Origin: Budorcas taxicolor
Taxonomy: Eukaryota; Chordata; Mammalia; Artiodactyla; Bovidae
Reading direction: 5' to 3'
NCBI RefSeq assembly: GCF_023091745.1
Contig: NW_026291758.1
Coordinates: 62,001 to 126,000, forward strand
DNA: 64,000 nt
In this document: positions 61,928-64,000 of the stretch, piece by piece
Layout: every line of letters starts with the position of its first letter
How positions within the stretch are numbered: the first letter of the stretch is position 1
Position numbers and translations under genes: made by a program
The notes under the pieces: model-generated
What the model was told of the DNA's origin: nothing
The model's input: only the letters and a program-made list of their open reading frames with translations
Database searches by the model: none

Positions 61928-64000
61928 GTGATCAGCCTCGAGACGCCTCAGCAGAAATGGGCCTCATCTCGCCTGGAGGGGAGAACCTCCTGGATTTTCT
62001 CGAGTTGCGGCAGGTCTTCTCGAGTTACGACGGGGACCTCAGGGACCCGCTCTGGTGGCCTCAGGAAAGGCCAGTCCCCGTGTGAGTTGTTAGGGGCCAT
62101 CTCGGGATTCCTCTCCCGTCCGTTCCTGGGCCTAAGACCTTGTGTGTAGTCGGGGCCGGAACCTGAGGATTCCTCTCCAGTGTTGCCATGGGCCTTGGGG
62201 TGCTTCTGAGTCTCCCCAGGGGAGTCAGGCCTCGTCTCGAGTGGGGGCATGCACGTGCGCTTTCCTCCCGAGCTGCAGCAGTAGTGTCACCCTTCCTGTC
62301 AGGTGGATCAAGGGATCTGTGGTTTCCCTCAAGGCTTTCGCTCGAGGCTTGCCCACGAGGCTTTCCCACAGGGCTGTGCCACGTGCCACCTTGGTGGGAG
62401 TCGATCCTCGGCGTGAAAGACGAGCCGTTGAAGGGAAAAGAGTTTCCTCTGGAAAGGACTGAGACATCTGGGGGACTCTTGGAATGGTGCCACGACACTG
62501 GAGTTCCTCTCGTCTATCCTCTTGAGAGGGCCTCCTCTTGAGATGAGACGGGAACACCGGGAACTCTTTCCCGACGAAGCAGGGAAAGGATCCCTCATCT
62601 CGAGCTACGAGGCGGAAACGGGGCTCCTCTGGATGTGGGCGGGACCCTCGTGTTTCCTCTCGAGTGGAGACGGGTATGTCGGGGAACTTCTTGATTTGCA
62701 CCAAGGGTGTGAAGGACCCTTGCGAAGTTCCAGAGGTGAGATGTGATCAGCCTCGAGACGCCTCAGCGGAAATGGGCCTCATCTCGCCTGGAGGGGAGAA
62801 CCACCTGGATTTCCTCGAGTTGCGGCAGGTCTTCTCGAGTTACGACGGGGACCTCAGGGACCCGCTCTGGTGGCCTCAGTAAAGGCCAGTCCCCGTGCGA
62901 TTTTCTAGGGGGCCTCTCCGAATTCCTCTCCCGTCCATGCCGCGGCCTCAGTCCTTGTGTGGATTCGGGGCCGGAACCTGAGGATTCCTCTCCAGTGTTG
63001 CCATGGATCTTGGGGTGCTTCTGAGTCTCCCCAGGGGAGTCAGGGTTCGTCTCGAGTGGGGGCATGCACGTGCGCTTTCCTCCCGAGCTGCAGCAGTAGT
63101 GTCACGCTTCCTGTCACGTGGTTCAAGGGATCTGTGGTTTCCCTCGTGGCTTTCGCTCGAGGCTTTCCCACGAGGCTTTCCCACAGGGCTGTGCCACGTG
63201 CCACCTTGGTGTGAGTAGATCCTCGGCGTGAAAGACGAGCCGGTGAAGGGAAAAGAGGTTCCTCTGGAAAGGACTGAGACATCTGGGGGACTCTTGGAAT
63301 GGTAGCACGACCGTGGAGTTCCTCTCGCCGTTCCTGTTGAGAGGGCCTCCTCTTGAGATGCGACGGGAACGCCGGGAACTCTTTCCCGCCAAAGCAGGGA
63401 AAGGATCCCTCATCTCGAGCTACGAGGTGGAAACGGGGCTCCTCTGGATGTGGGCGGGACCCTCGTGATTGCTCTCGAGTGGAGACGGGTATGTCGGGGA
63501 ACTTCTTGATTTGCAGCAAGGGTGTGAAGGAGCCTTTCGAAGTTCCAGAGGTGAGGTGTGATCAGCCTCGAGACGCCTCAGCGGAAATGGGCCTCATCTC
63601 GCCTGGAGGGGAGAACCTCCTGGATTTTCTCGAGTTGCGGCAGGTCTTCTCGAGTTACGACGGGGACCTCAGGGACCCGCTCTGGTAGCCTCAGGAAAGG
63701 CCAGTCCCCATGCGAGTTGTTAGGGGCCATCTCGGCATTCCTCTCCCGTCCGTTCCTGGGCCTAAGACCTTGTGTGTAGTCGGGGCCGGAACCTGAGGAT
63801 TCCTCTCCAGTGTTGCCATGGATCTTGGGGTGCTTCTGAGTCTCCCCAGGGGAGTCAGGCCTCGTCTCTAGTGGGGGCATGCACGAGCGCTTTCCTCCCG
63901 AGCTGCAGCAGTAGTGTCACGCTTCCTGTCACGTGGATCAAGGGATCTGTGGTTTCCCTCGAGGCTTTCGCTCGAGGCTTGCCCACAAGGCTTTCCCAGA
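61928..64000. repeat. 815-bp monomers matching 21.6-23.5 kb
   Basis: Starts at 61928, 62743 and 63558, the last cut off by the window end. From about 62.05 to 63.5 kb the sequence matches 21.77-23.2 kb at a constant offset of 40289, including TTGTGTGTAGTCGG, CACCCTTCCTGTCAGG and the EcoRI-bearing CTCCGAATTCC. The final bases (GCTTGCCCACAAG, GCTTTCCCAGA) match the unusual five-unit zone at 13912-13937. Confidence 0.9.

Larger units (their letters stand above)
647..62925. other. EcoRI (GAATTC) marks in one monomer lineage
   Basis: GAATTC appears where most monomers read GGGATTCC. I find it at 647, 18570, 22631, 30771, 38918, 47065, 52768 and 62920. All lie in monomers with CTAGGGGGCCTCTCCGAA, so it is a lineage mark. 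Spacings within the core are 8147, 8147 and 5703 bp, the higher-order periods. Confidence 0.8.
1..64000. repeat. Satellite I-like tandem array, about 815-bp monomer
   Basis: The whole window is a head-to-tail array of one GC-rich monomer. Taking GTGATCAGCC as phase, 78 starts are seen from 470 to 63558, all on the plus strand, nearly all spaced 811-816 bp. There is no unique sequence, poly(A) tract, transposon or inversion between copies. The monomer length and its 31-bp subrepeats match what is known of ruminant satellite I, a centromeric or pericentromeric family; the roughly 0.8-kb form is typical of sheep and goat, while the cattle relative is about 1.4 kb. Deer satellite I, also near 0.8 kb, is the main alternative. 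Satellite identity is certain from the sequence. Family is likely, species only inferred. No function beyond constitutive heterochromatin or centromere-proximal DNA can be read from it. Confidence 0.97.

Noticed and set aside
1..64000. CENP-B box (pattern nTTCGnnnnAnnCGGGn).
   Set aside because: The closest stretch, CTACGAGGCGGAAACGGGG, has AAACGGG but the upstream half is wrong in sequence and spacing. CCCGACGAAG on the other strand also fails the spacing. I see no intact box, although a full pattern search was not possible.
1..64000. CRISPR array.
   Set aside because: The repeats are contiguous and about 815 bp or 31 bp long, with no unique spacers and no cas genes.
1..64000. Ribosomal DNA spacer or other gene-linked tandem repeat.
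   Set aside because: No rRNA or tRNA sequence, terminator or gene appears in 64 kb, and the 31-bp/815-bp architecture fits satellite I.
1..64000. CpG-island promoter.
   Set aside because: GC and CpG richness is uniform over the whole array and comes from the repeat consensus; no TATA, initiator or transcript evidence distinguishes any site.
1..64000. Retrotransposon or SINE insertion, which is common in ruminant DNA.
   Set aside because: All phase-mark spacings are explained by monomer indels or the 1213-bp fusion. No foreign sequence, poly(A) tail or target-site duplication was seen.

Overview
The window is one uninterrupted tract of tandem satellite DNA. I find no gene, RNA gene, mobile element or unique sequence in its 64 kb. 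A GC-rich, CpG-rich monomer of about 815 bp is repeated head to tail, always in the same orientation. Using GTGATCAGCC (or its mutated equivalent) as a phase mark, I count 78 monomer starts between 470 and 63558, plus part-monomers at both ends. Almost all spacings are 811 to 816 bp. Each monomer is itself periodic. A typical 816-bp copy splits exactly into 23 units of 31 bp, one 23-bp unit, and an 80-bp zone built from 13-bp units. A monomer of about 0.8 kb made of 31-bp subrepeats matches ruminant satellite I (the 1.714/1.715 buoyant-density family). The monomer length points to a sheep- or goat-like bovid rather than cattle, whose related repeat is about 1.4 kb. The family call is from memory of the literature, and the species is an inference.

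Layout: 1-2097, mixed 815-bp and 813-bp copies. 2098-11862, twelve copies of an 816-bp subfamily that includes a dimeric repeat of 1632 bp. 11863-24081, fifteen diverged monomers with no long-range periodicity. 24082-29082, a trimeric higher-order repeat of 2438 bp. 29083-45376, two copies of a ten-monomer higher-order repeat of 8147 bp. 45377 to about 55998, one complete and one partial copy of a seven-monomer higher-order repeat of 5703 bp, related to the ten-mer. About 55999-59479, a dimeric block (1630 bp) ending in a 1213-bp monomer fusion. 59480-61927, three copies of the 816-bp subfamily again. 61928-64000, monomers closely matching 21.6-23.5 kb.

The arrangement reads as a history of unequal exchange. 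Older diverged monomers lie on both sides of a young, homogenised higher-order core. Parts of the core can be traced to founder monomers still visible at 17-18.7 kb and in the trimer block. The 10-mer and 7-mer differ by exactly 2444 bp, which equals the sizes of two internal duplications seen within the 10-mer (1629 + 815 bp).

Many open frames of 60 to 310 codons exist on both strands, but they recur once per monomer in several frames at once and are by-products of a stop-poor, GC-rich repeat. The window's interest is its repeat architecture: nested periods of 13, 31, about 815, 1632, 2438, 5703 and 8147 bp, dated relative to one another by junctions and indels. If this is assembled sequence, the near-identical 8147-bp copies should first be excluded as an assembly artefact.
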